From contig NZ_LZHW01000009.1 in NCBI RefSeq assembly GCF_001667265.1, positions 93,976 through 157,975 of the forward strand: a stretch of DNA of 64,000 nucleotides, written 5' to 3'. Shown one piece after another: positions 25,701 to 32,549 of the stretch (positions within the stretch are counted from its first letter, which is position 1; each line of letters opens with the position of its first letter). The notes beneath the pieces were generated by a model. It had not been told where the DNA came from and made no database searches. It saw nothing but the letters and a program-made list of their open reading frames with translations. Source of the DNA: Mycobacterium sp. ACS4331 (lineage in GTDB: Bacteria > Actinomycetota > Actinomycetes > Mycobacteriales > Mycobacteriaceae). A program made the position numbers and the translations under genes.

Positions 25701-27787
25701 AGGCTGGGGAACTCGTCGGTCACACTCTCGGCGCGCTCGGCCGTGGTGAACACCGCGACCATGCGGCCGCCCGGGGGCAGGCTGCCGAACAGGCGCCCGC
25801 GTTCGGCCATCAGGAGTGCGCCGTCGGTGAGGCTGATCATGCCGGCAACACACGCCGCCGCGTACTGGCCGACGCTGTGGCCCAGGACCACATCGGGTTC
25901 GAACCCCCAGGACTGCCACAGCCGGGCCAGGCCCATCTCCACGGCGAACAGTGCCGGCTGGGCGTAGGACGTCTGGCGCAGCGTCTCGTCACCGTCGGGA
26001 CTGTCAACGGCGAAGATCACGTCAAGCAGCGGCCTGTCCAGAACATCGGCAACCGCGGCGGCGCAACTGGTCAGGGTCTCGGCGAAGACGGGTTCAGCGT
26101 CGAACAGTTCGCGCGCCATGCCCGGGTACTGGCTGCCCTGACCGGTGAACAGCCACGCGGTCTTCGGAGGCTCATGCGACTGCCCCCGGACCAGGCCCGG
26201 TGCGGGGCGGTCGTCGGCGAGGGCGCCCAGCAGTTCGACGGCCGCGTCCCTCGACTTGACCACCAGCGCGGCCCGGTGCTCGAGGTGCGCTCGCGCGGTG
26301 CCCGCGGTGACGCACACGTCGGCGAGTGCGGCCTCCGGGTGCGCGGTCAACCAGTCGCGGTAGCGGCCGGCGACCTCGGCCAGGGCCGTGGGTGTGTGCG
26401 CGGACAACGGCAGAATGTTGAACCGGTCGTCCGACGGCTCCTCGTCGGGAACCCGTGCGCCGGCCGGCTCGGGTGCCTCTTCGAGGATGACGTGCGCGTT
26501 GGTCCCGGCGAACCCGAACGAGCTGACACCGGCGATGCGGGGCTTTCCGTTGCGCTGCCAGGGCCGGGACTCGGTGAGGACCTCCACCGCCAATCGGTCC
26601 CACGGAATGTGCGGTGAGGGCCGTTCGAAGTTGAGGTGCTTGGGCAGCGTCTCGTGCTCGAGCGACAGGACGACCTTGAGGACGCCCGCGATGCCGGCCG
26701 CCGCCTCCAGGTGTCCGATGTTGGTCTTCGCCGAACCGATCAACAGCGGCCTGTCGGGCGCTCGTCCGGCGCCGAGCGCCGCACCGGCGGCCTGCGCCTC
26801 GATCGGGTCGCCCAGCGATGTGCCGGTGCCGTGGGCTTCGAGGTAGTCGACGTCGCTCGGCTTGAGGCCGGAACGCCGGAGCGCATCGGCGATCACCCGC
26901 TGTTGGGCGACGCCGTTGGGCACCGTCAACCCGCCCGAGGCGCCGTCCTGGTTGACCGCGCTGCCGCGGATCACCGCGCGGATCCGGTCACCGTCGGAGA
27001 TCGCATCCTCGAGGCGCTTGATGACGACGACACCGCAGCCCTCACCACGCACGTAGCCGTCGGCCGCGGCGTCGAAGGTCTTGCACCGGCCGTCCGGCGC
27101 GAGCATATGAGCGCTGGAGAAGGTGATCATCGTGGCTGGGGTGAGCAGGACGTTCGCACCGCCGGCCAGCGCCAGGTCGCACTCGCCCAGCTGCAGTGCC
27201 TGGCAAGCCTGGTGAATCGCCACCAGCGACGAACTGCAGGCCGTGTCGACGGCGACCGCGGGCCCCTGGAGTCCGAGGCGGTGGCTGATTCTGCCCGCCG
27301 CGGCGGCATTCGACGTGCCGATGGCCATGTAGGCCTCGATCTCGGGGTACGTCAGCTCATCGGAGGCCATGCCGAGGTAGTCGTGGGTGGCCAGGCCGAC
27401 GAACACGCCGGTGTTGGTGCCTGCCAACGCCGTCGGCGCGGTTCCCGAGTGCTCCACCGCGCGCCACGCCGTCTCCAGCAGCAGCCGGTGCTGGGGGTCC
27501 AGGAGCCTGACCTCGCGGGTCGACATCCCGAAGAACGGCGCGTCGAAACCCGTCGGGTCATCGACGAAACCCGCGCGACGTGTGACGACCTTCCCGGGTG
27601 TACCCGGTTCCGGATCGAAGAACTCGTCGACGTTCCAGCGGTCGGCAGGCACCTCCGATATCGCATCGCGGCCGTCGCGGAGCAGGTCCCAGAACGCATC
27701 GGCGTCCTGCGCTCCGGGCAATCGTGCTGCGTAACCGATGATCGCGAAGCGTGGCGCTTGCTGGATTTGACGGTGCGTGGATTCCAT
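16745..27787 (-). CDS. pks: bimodular polyketide synthase for polyphleic acids (TPP locus Pks)
   Basis: 3680 aa, ATG 27787 with AAGGGAGG upstream. Module 1: KS (12-440, Cys184, His319, His359), AT (545-860, Ser638 in GHSVG, HAFH 736-739), KR (1190-1365, Tyr1337) and ACP (Ser1502). Module 2: KS (1565-1990, Cys1736, His1871, His1911), AT (2095-2410, Ser2189, HAFH 2287-2290), DH (2455-2740, His2489, Asp2657), ER (2975-3285, GGVGLAAIQ), KR (3295-3470, Tyr3442) and ACP (Ser3600). Both ATs carry HAFH, the malonyl-CoA signature, as needed for unbranched phleic chains. Module 1 has no DH. KR1 looks A-type (Trp1329, no LDD) and KR2 B-type (LDD 3385-3387). There is no loading ACP or thioesterase, so a partner must load and release chains. 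Synteny equates it with M. smegmatis MSMEG_0408, which makes the polyunsaturated acyl groups of trehalose polyphleates. Confidence 0.93.
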   Translation of the reverse strand: MESTHRQIQQAPRFAIIGYAARLPGAQDADAFWDLLRDGRDAISEVPADRWNVDEFFDPEPGTPGKVVTRRAGFVDDPTGFDAPFFGMSTREVRLLDPQHRLLLETAWRAVEHSGTAPTALAGTNTGVFVGLATHDYLGMASDELTYPEIEAYMAIGTSNAAAAGRISHRLGLQGPAVAVDTACSSSLVAIHQACQALQLGECDLALAGGANVLLTPATMITFSSAHMLAPDGRCKTFDAAADGYVRGEGCGVVVIKRLEDAISDGDRIRAVIRGSAVNQDGASGGLTVPNGVAQQRVIADALRRSGLKPSDVDYLEAHGTGTSLGDPIEAQAAGAALGAGRAPDRPLLIGSAKTNIGHLEAAAGIAGVLKVVLSLEHETLPKHLNFERPSPHIPWDRLAVEVLTESRPWQRNGKPRIAGVSSFGFAGTNAHVILEEAPEPAGARVPDEEPSDDRFNILPLSAHTPTALAEVAGRYRDWLTAHPEAALADVCVTAGTARAHLEHRAALVVKSRDAAVELLGALADDRPAPGLVRGQSHEPPKTAWLFTGQGSQYPGMARELFDAEPVFAETLTSCAAAVADVLDRPLLDVIFAVDSPDGDETLRQTSYAQPALFAVEMGLARLWQSWGFEPDVVLGHSVGQYAAACVAGMISLTDGALLMAERGRLFGSLPPGGRMVAVFTTAERAESVTDEFPSLSVAAYNGANTVLSGPAADLERAVATLTAEGVRCDWLETSHAFHSALLDPILDEFEAYAQRFTFAAPQRILIDNRTGVALGRSAKLDGSYWRRHARQPVEFAKSVRTLADLNCRLLVEIGPRPVLTAAALGAWPDPSTAPRVIASLRPNAEDQRQITEAVADAYVLGHLPDFGALRRRHARKLDLPTYPFEHRQYWYRDSREQPNQQQNVAAPRTQTLGLLEDGRIEELADLLGASQEDPHTLEVLSRLATQHNRQRGTASIANDRYEIIWRTIDSSPIRDAESAALLLVGDGTGAVSPLVDLVTARGIPHRIVELPMSEDDEARLTDELRAFAVDGSALHILNVAALDTDLDADRPPSMRSLLRMQHQVLSGTRRLFRAAAAAQLRAPIWLVTRGAQHVTDTDSVAPEQSCLWGFGRAAALELPQLWGGLADLSVGGDAGAEWSELLNQVTTSHGSDIREDQIALRDQAVLAPRLIRRADPPSGRPLELRSDATYLVTGGLGAIGLEIAGHLAAHGAGHLVLTGRRGPGDSARARIETLRDLHGCDIRVVAADVADVHDVARLMSTEIAGLPPLAGVVHAAGELGATPLTESDSAELDRIFAGKVWGAWYLAEATADLQLDFFISTSSIASVWGSFGQTSYAAANAFLDGLAWRLRERGGVSVNFGPWSAGMADAESRARLDQRGVKTLSPADALAGLADVVTASAAQGVVARIDWARFLPLYQQAGRRALLSELESELPANLISAASPGAASGRTPLVERLTKAPVQQRSRILTDHLRGAVAEVTRLDVAEIREDAGFFDLGMDSLMAVELRRRIEQGIGHEIPITLVMDHPRLSDAVDYLLGEVLELSEQTSDSASRAVAATTRTDEPIAIVAVSCRFPGAPDPEAFWDVLSGGVDAIREIPEDRFDIDEFYDPDPDVAGKTYTRFGGFLDGIDGFDPEFFGISPREAVWIEPQQRLMLETVWEGLERAGYAPSALRGSRTGVFTGVAANEYAHLLSAESIDKIEPHFITGNALNAISGRVAFALGLEGPAVAVDTACSSALVAVHQACQALHSGDCDLAVAGGVNVLLSPVTVVAASRARMLSPVGRCKTFDASADGYVRSEGCGVLVLKRLSDAQRDGDRVCAVIPSSAVNQDGASSGLTVPNGGAQQRLIETVLARAGLSGGDVDYLEAHGTGTPLGDPIEVQAAAAAYGTSRDADRPLLMGSVKTNIGHLESASGAAGLIKVVLSLQHGLLPQSLHFDKPSPHIPWDSLPVRVVDEATPWETNGRPRRAGVSSFGFTGTNAHVLVEEPPAPATATGEEPADADRPVNVLALSARSPEALVALAQRYDTWLGAHPDADIAEVCLTAGAGRSHFEHRGALVVDSVASARTGLTDLAEGRTRPGVLRGEHMHRPTTAWLFTGQGSQYPGMARELFASEPVFADTVTQCADAVANIMARPLLDVLFSDDRDVGEMLRHTSFAQPALFAVEMGLARLWQSWGIEPDVVLGHSVGQYAAACVAGVFSLEDGARLMAERGRMFGSLPDGGRMVAVFADPKHVEQVAGDFPRVSVAAYNGPNTVLSGPGADLEQIFERFGEQAVRCTWLDTSHAFHSELLEPVLDEFEAYAAQLEYSAPTLPLVCNRTGAVLTAQTPLDANYWRRHSRQPVQFAESVRTAAALGCSILMEIGPQPVLTGAAVQVWPEHLAPPRAVVSLRKGVGDRRQIADALAAAYVGGHRPDFTALHRHARRTVDLPTYPFQRRSFWPKTSGFTASGAGAASSGLLGSAIELSSGDTVYTSRLSVKSQPWLSDHVIYGTVVVPGATYAAMALAAVGTPARVKDVFFYEPIILPEKASREVQLTLQPQQTDGELKFQVHSRPFGEQGADWSLNAEGTVLTGADDGPASDQDDPVDEAIERLERMRPQDLFETFADLELAWGPTWSGSLKSLWLGEGEAIGDILVGAELAEQLGTEPMHPVLMDLCTGVAFPAFPAVLAAEQGVNDLFLPLRYGQVTLREKMPRRFYCRARWHASALDSETQVFDLDFLDRGGRPLGGIREFTVKRAPREALLRGLGGDATRLLYTLGWHEVAPPTQDDETAPVGGTWLISGFGALADEVPGCVPIDRTPDAEPLGEILAQAHERGVPFSGVVWRATPARGDESGTDTAARLEAEIADLLSAVHTAQRGEVKLPGGLWIVTEHGVACESGEPVDPVQAALWGFGRTTINEEPALRCRLLDSDGTPEAVHALATLLTTPGPSPEEPELAVRQGKLLASRLLPWARSGHLSVPRGGDFALAPTERGAIDNLRLTETDVPQPDEGYVQVRVEAAGLNFRDVLNVLGLYPGDPGPIGGDFAGVVTQLGDGVTGLEVGQRVYGFMQGAFASRFNVPAQLLAPIPDGISAVEAATIPAAALTVRLAFDWAAVRPGDRVLIHAASGGVGLAAIQMAQRCGATVFATASTFKRATLRRMGVEHVYDSRTTDFADQILADTDGEGVDVVLNSLTNEGFLDATVRATAKNGRFAEIAKRDIWTPEQMAEVRPDISYEIVALDTVTICEPERIRALLTEVSQGLAEGAWTPLPAEIYPLTEARAAFRRMQQARHIGKIVVQIPEPLQPRADRTHLITGGLGAIGLHTASHLAQLGAGDIVLTSRRDPDAQAQSVIDEIAERCRCRIHVWSADVGDETEVAALLDRIRAELPPLAGVVHLAGVLDDALLSQQDLDRFRTTLAPKAFGALHLDRLTREDDLDYFIVSSSVSSLFGSPGQANYATANALLDGLVAHRRANGLPATGINFGPWGQGGMASSEAATANISAQGLIPLDPAAALNALAEVVANGTGQATVIKANWQRAAKVLGSSRPPILDLVLPRAEGEVTGDSELLKQLMEIPVPQRAGFVTEFLQREVQNFLRLAQPPAATSRFLDLGTDSLMAIELRNRLHSQFGGRFTINATAVFDYPTIGGLAEYLVAQLPDAEAAKPEDPAPPDPTVEDAPTEETVSPGASVSRGGD

Positions 27788-28049
27788 GTCGGCGCCCTCC
27801 CTTGCAGTCGGCTATCCAAACGTAAAGCTGTGGAAAGTGCTGACGGCGTCGAAAACGAACCTCTCCGTCGCCCACTATGGCATTGTCGGCACCGGTATGC
27901 GCGGTTCTGCTCCGGATCGGTTCCGGTTCTGCCCCGCAAAAAACGGCCGGCGCTGGGCGATCACGGCCGAACCGAGCTATGTTCATTCGGCAGGCCTGTG
28001 TCGGGGGGGACGCGCAGGCCGCCTGGGAGTGTGTGAGAGGACCGGACGG

Positions 28050-29471
28050 GTGCGGATCGGCAGGATAACGGTTGGCCCACTTGGCGAATGGGCTTTGAAG
28101 CCGGGTTCGGTGACCTCATGGCACCCGACGGCCGAGTCGGTGGAGAAGGCCCTTCGGGCACCGTTGAGTTCGGTGCCCGTCAGCTACATGCAGGGGCAGC
28201 ACCTTCGCAACTATGCGGAGCGCACAGGTGCCGGCCTGAACTTCTCGCGTCAGATCATCGCCAGCTGTGAAGTGCGTGGCCAGTGTGACATCTCCGCCAT
28301 GGATGACGCCGTGAACACCTACCTGCGAAGGCATGACACTTTCCGAAGCTGGTTCGAGCACACGGATGACGGAAAGTTTGCCAGACGTGCACTCGAGGAC
28401 CCCGCCGACATCGAGTTCGCGCCGGTCAACCATGGAAACATGACCATCGAGGAGATCCTTGCTCACGTCGTCGCCATACCGAGTCCTTTGGAGTGGGGAT
28501 GTTTCACCTTTGGAGTGATTCAGAACGAGGACAACTTCACGTTCTTCGCGGCCATGGATCACGTTCACGGTGATGCCACGCTGATCGGCACCACGATGAT
28601 GGAGGCCAACGGGATGTACTCGGCCTTGAGCGGCAGCGGTCTGGCGCTTGAGCTTCCGGAGGCCGGCAGCTTCGACGAGTTCTGTGTCCGCGAGCGTGAG
28701 CGCACCTCGGAGATGACGCTGGACTCCCCCGAGGTGCGCGCGTGGATTGAATTTGCCGAGAACAACAATGGCGGATTTCCGGAGTTCCCACTGCCGCTCG
28801 GCGACCCGGCGAAGTCGACCAGCAGCGATATGACCACCGAAGTCCTGATGGACCCCGGACAGACCGAACGGTTCGAGCAGGCGTGCACCGGGGCCGGTGC
28901 GCGCTTCGTGGGTGGTCTGTTCGCGTGCCTCGCCCAGGTGGAGCATGAACTGACCGGGGCGCTGACCTATTACGGTTTGACGCCGAGGGATTCACGCAAC
29001 GCCACCGACAACTTCATGACCCAGGGCTGGTTCACGGGCCTGATCCCGATCACCGTCCCCATCGGGGCGGCGTCGTTCGGCGAGGCCGCGTGGTCGGCGC
29101 AGACATCGTTCGACTCGAATCTGAACATGGCCAAGGTGCCGTATTACCGGGTGCTGGAACTCGCGCCGTGGTTGAACTGGCCACAGCCGAACTTCCCGGT
29201 CTCGAACTTCTTTCACGGAGGTGCGGCGCCCTTGAATGCCGTCCTGGCGGCGGCGGAGATGGGGCTTGCGGAGAACATCGGCATCTATCCGGACGGCCGG
29301 TTCTCCTGCCAGCTCACGATCTACATCTTCCGATACGGCGAGGGTACGACGATGGCGATCATGCACCCCGACAATGACATCGCCCGTAAATCGGCGGCCC
29401 GCTATATGGCGGCGATGAAGTCCGTGTCTGTACAGGTCGCCGACAGTGGGCACTGGGGGCGCGTCGCGTAG
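28050..29471 (+). CDS. papA3: trehalose acyltransferase PapA3
   Basis: 473 aa from GTG 28050, preceded by GAGAGG at 8 bases; the longer open frame from 27777 overlaps the pks start and is rejected. A condensation-type acyltransferase with the active-site motif at His171-Asp175 (MDHVHGDATLIG); the glycine that usually follows the Asp is Ala here. The start MRIGRITVGPLGEW aligns with PapA1/PapA3 N-termini. PapA3 esterifies trehalose to form the diacyltrehalose precursor of TPP on the cytosolic side. It diverges from pks over 262 bp and is followed after 23 bp by mmpL10. Confidence 0.92.
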   Translation: MRIGRITVGPLGEWALKPGSVTSWHPTAESVEKALRAPLSSVPVSYMQGQHLRNYAERTGAGLNFSRQIIASCEVRGQCDISAMDDAVNTYLRRHDTFRSWFEHTDDGKFARRALEDPADIEFAPVNHGNMTIEEILAHVVAIPSPLEWGCFTFGVIQNEDNFTFFAAMDHVHGDATLIGTTMMEANGMYSALSGSGLALELPEAGSFDEFCVRERERTSEMTLDSPEVRAWIEFAENNNGGFPEFPLPLGDPAKSTSSDMTTEVLMDPGQTERFEQACTGAGARFVGGLFACLAQVEHELTGALTYYGLTPRDSRNATDNFMTQGWFTGLIPITVPIGAASFGEAAWSAQTSFDSNLNMAKVPYYRVLELAPWLNWPQPNFPVSNFFHGGAAPLNAVLAAAEMGLAENIGIYPDGRFSCQLTIYIFRYGEGTTMAIMHPDNDIARKSAARYMAAMKSVSVQVADSGHWGRVA

Positions 29472-29494
29472 CGCGATGTGAGGGTGAGGGCGAT

Positions 29495-32494
29495 ATGCGA
29501 CGGCTGGCCGATGTGGTGGTGCGGTGGCCCCTGGTGGTCATCGGGATCTGGCTTGCCCTGGCCGTCGCCCTGCCGCTGACATTTCCCTCGCTGGGCGAGA
29601 TGGCCCAGAAGCATCCCCTCCAGATCCTGCCCACCGACGCGCCCTCGAGTGTCGCGGCGGCGAAGATGTCCGAGGCGTTTCAGGAATCGGGCAACGACGA
29701 CCTGATGTTGATCGCGCTGATCAACGAGAACGGTCTGGGACCCGACGACGAGGCCGTCTACCGCAAACTCGTGTCAGTCCTGCGTGACGACGTCAGCAAC
29801 GTTGTGTCAGTTCAGGATTTCGTCAGTACGCCGCAACTTCGGCCCTTCCTGACGAGCGAGGACAAGACGACGTGGGTGCTGCCGGTCAGCCTTGAGGGGG
29901 AGTTGGGCACACCGCGGGCCTTCGAGTCCTTCAACCGGGTTTCAGATCTGGTTGAACGTCATTCGCCGGACCCTCCGCTGCGGGTGTACATCACCGGACC
30001 CGCCGCGACGGTCGCTGACCTCACGGTGGCCGGTGAGAAGGACCGGCTGCCCATCGAGATCGCCATCGCGGTCCTGGTCCTCGGCGTGCTTCTGCTGGTG
30101 TACCGCAGCGCGGTCACGATGCTGCTGCCGTTGGTGACGATCGGCGCGTCGCTGGTGATCGCGCAGGCCGCGGCGGCGGGTTTCTCGCAGCTGACCGGGG
30201 CGGGAGTCTCCAATCAGTCGATCGTCTTTCTGAGCGCGATCATGGCGGGCGCCGGGACCGACTATGCGGTCTTCATGATCAGCCGCTACCACGATTACCT
30301 GCGGTCGGGTCGCGACTACGACGAGGCGGTCAAGGCCGCGATGGTCTCGATCGGCAAGGTGATCGCCGCGTCCGCGACCACGGTCGGCCTGACGTTCCTG
30401 CTGTTGAGCTTCGCCAAGATGGGCGTGTTCAGGACGGTCGGGGTGACGGCGTCGATCGGGATCTTCGTCGCGTTCGTGGCCGGCATGACCCTGCTGCCGG
30501 CCATTCTGGTGCTCGCCGGGCCACGGGGATGGGTCAAGCCGAGGCGCGAACTGACCGCCCGGTTCTGGCGGCAGTCCGGCATCCGCATCGTCCGCAGACC
30601 CGTCACGCATCTGGTCGGCAGCCTGCTCGTCTTGGCCCTGCTGGCCAGCTTCGCGACCTTCGCGAACTACAACTACGACGACCGCAAGGTCGTCCCCGCC
30701 TCGGCGTCGAGTTCGGTCGGCTACGCGGCGGTGGAGCGCCACTTCCCGATCGCGCAGTCCATCCCCGAGTACATCCTGATCCAGTCGCCTCACGACCTTC
30801 GCTCCCCGCGCGCCCTCGCCGACCTGGAACAGCTGGCCTCGCGTGTCGCGCAACTGCCTGATGTCGGCCTGGTCAGCGGCGTGACCCGGCCGCTCGGCGA
30901 GGTGCCACCGGAGTTTCGGGCCACGTATCAGGCGGGCCTGGTCGGCGACCGATTGGCGGACGGCTCGGCCCAGATCGGTCAGCGCTCAGGTGACCTCAAC
31001 CGTCTGTCGGAGGGTGCCGCCACTCTGGCCGACAGCCTCGCTGACGTGCGCAGGCAGGTGAATCAGATCGTGCCCAGCATCCAGGGGTTGGTGGACACGT
31101 TCTCGTCGGTGCGCACCGAGTACGGGGGCGACAAGCTGGTGCGGGACGTCGAGACCGCGGCCAAGCTGGTCGCCAGCATCAACGCGCTCGGCAACGCGAT
31201 GGGCGTCAACTTCCGAGCGGTCAAGGACATGTTCGGCTGGATCGGCCCGGTCCTGGCGGCACTGCAGAACAACCAGGTCTGCGATGCCAACCCCTCGTGC
31301 GCCGACACCCGCATCCAGTTCCAGAAGCTCGTCGACGCGCGCAACGACGGGCAGCTCGACGAGATCAACAATCTGGCTCAGCAGCTTCAAGGCGTCGAGG
31401 ACCGGCAGACTCTCAACACCGCGGTGAACCGGCTCAACGCCGCCATGGCCAGCGTCGCCAAGGCCGTGAAGGCCATGGGGCTGGACCGTCCCGGCGGCCC
31501 GCAGGCGGGTCTGGCGCAGCTGCAGCAGGGCGCCAACCGACTGGCAGGTGGCAGCCGGGAGGTGGCCGGCGGGGTGGAGGAACTGGTCAAGCAGGTCAAG
31601 GTGATCGCCGAGGGGCTCAACGAGGCGTCGACGTTCCTGTTGACCATGCGGACCAACGCCGCGGACCCTGCGCAGGCGGGGTTCAACATTCCCGCCGAAG
31701 TGCTGAACTTTCCGGACTTCAAGAAGGCCGCTGCGGCCTATGTCTCACCGGATGGTCACTCGGTGCGCTATCTGGTGCAGACCAAGCTCAACCCGTTCAG
31801 CTCCGAGGCGATGGATCAGGTCAACCAGATCGGTGATGTCGCCCGCGGCGCCCAGCCGAACACGTCGCTGTCGGACGCCACGATCTCGATGGGCGGTTTC
31901 CCCGTCGCGCTGCGGGACACCCGGGACTACTACCAGCGGGACATCCGGTTCATCATCGCCGCAACCCTGATCGTCGTGCTGCTGACGCTGATGGTGCTGC
32001 TGCGGACGGTGGTCGCACCGCTGTATCTGGTCGGGTCGGTGGTGGTGTCGTACTTCGCCGCCATCGGCATCGGCGTGCTGACCTTCCAAGTCCTGCTCGG
32101 TCAGCAGTTGCACTGGAGCGTGCCTCCGTTGGCGTTTGTGGTGCTGGTGGCGGTGGGCGCCGACTACAACATGCTGTTCGTGTCGCGAATGCGTGACGAA
32201 TCGCCGCACAGCGTCCGGTTCGGGGTCATCCGCACGCTGAGTTCGACGGGCGGAGTGATCACCGCGGCCGGCCTGATCTTCGCGGCGTCGATGGCCGGCC
32301 TGTTGTTCTCCAGCATCGGCATCGTGGTCCAGGGCGGATTCGTGATCGGCGTGGGAATCCTGTTGGACACCTTCGTGGTCCGAACCATCACGGTGCCCGC
32401 CATCGCGACTCTGGTCGGGCGCGCGAACTGGTGGCCGTCGCGGTTCGGGCCGCAGCAACCGAAGCCGAGGGCGCCCGCCGAGGTGAGCGGGTAG
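29495..32494 (+). CDS. mmpL10: RND-family lipid transporter MmpL10
   Basis: 999 aa, ATG with GAGGGTGAGGG upstream. Two MMPL repeats, each a large extracellular loop following the first helix of its half. The proton-relay Asp-Tyr pairs are Asp256-Tyr257 (GAGTDYAVF) and Asp890-Tyr891 (VAVGADYNMLF). A long helical insert (about residues 480-760), rich in Gln/Ala/Leu, occupies the second periplasmic part. In TPP biosynthesis MmpL10 moves the trehalose diester precursor across the inner membrane, where the secreted acyltransferase completes it. It is in an operon with papA3, and fadD23 follows after 55 bp. Confidence 0.93.
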   Translation: MRRLADVVVRWPLVVIGIWLALAVALPLTFPSLGEMAQKHPLQILPTDAPSSVAAAKMSEAFQESGNDDLMLIALINENGLGPDDEAVYRKLVSVLRDDVSNVVSVQDFVSTPQLRPFLTSEDKTTWVLPVSLEGELGTPRAFESFNRVSDLVERHSPDPPLRVYITGPAATVADLTVAGEKDRLPIEIAIAVLVLGVLLLVYRSAVTMLLPLVTIGASLVIAQAAAAGFSQLTGAGVSNQSIVFLSAIMAGAGTDYAVFMISRYHDYLRSGRDYDEAVKAAMVSIGKVIAASATTVGLTFLLLSFAKMGVFRTVGVTASIGIFVAFVAGMTLLPAILVLAGPRGWVKPRRELTARFWRQSGIRIVRRPVTHLVGSLLVLALLASFATFANYNYDDRKVVPASASSSVGYAAVERHFPIAQSIPEYILIQSPHDLRSPRALADLEQLASRVAQLPDVGLVSGVTRPLGEVPPEFRATYQAGLVGDRLADGSAQIGQRSGDLNRLSEGAATLADSLADVRRQVNQIVPSIQGLVDTFSSVRTEYGGDKLVRDVETAAKLVASINALGNAMGVNFRAVKDMFGWIGPVLAALQNNQVCDANPSCADTRIQFQKLVDARNDGQLDEINNLAQQLQGVEDRQTLNTAVNRLNAAMASVAKAVKAMGLDRPGGPQAGLAQLQQGANRLAGGSREVAGGVEELVKQVKVIAEGLNEASTFLLTMRTNAADPAQAGFNIPAEVLNFPDFKKAAAAYVSPDGHSVRYLVQTKLNPFSSEAMDQVNQIGDVARGAQPNTSLSDATISMGGFPVALRDTRDYYQRDIRFIIAATLIVVLLTLMVLLRTVVAPLYLVGSVVVSYFAAIGIGVLTFQVLLGQQLHWSVPPLAFVVLVAVGADYNMLFVSRMRDESPHSVRFGVIRTLSSTGGVITAAGLIFAASMAGLLFSSIGIVVQGGFVIGVGILLDTFVVRTITVPAIATLVGRANWWPSRFGPQQPKPRAPAEVSG

Positions 32495-32549
32495 CAGTCC
32501 GGCCAGCGCCCCCCAGCGATGTGTGTGAAACTACGAGACGAAAGCGACA

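Noticed and set aside
27777..28049. N-terminal 91-residue extension of PapA3
   Set aside because: It crosses the pks start and promoter interval; the GTG at 28050 has a ribosome-binding site and matches PapA family N-termini.
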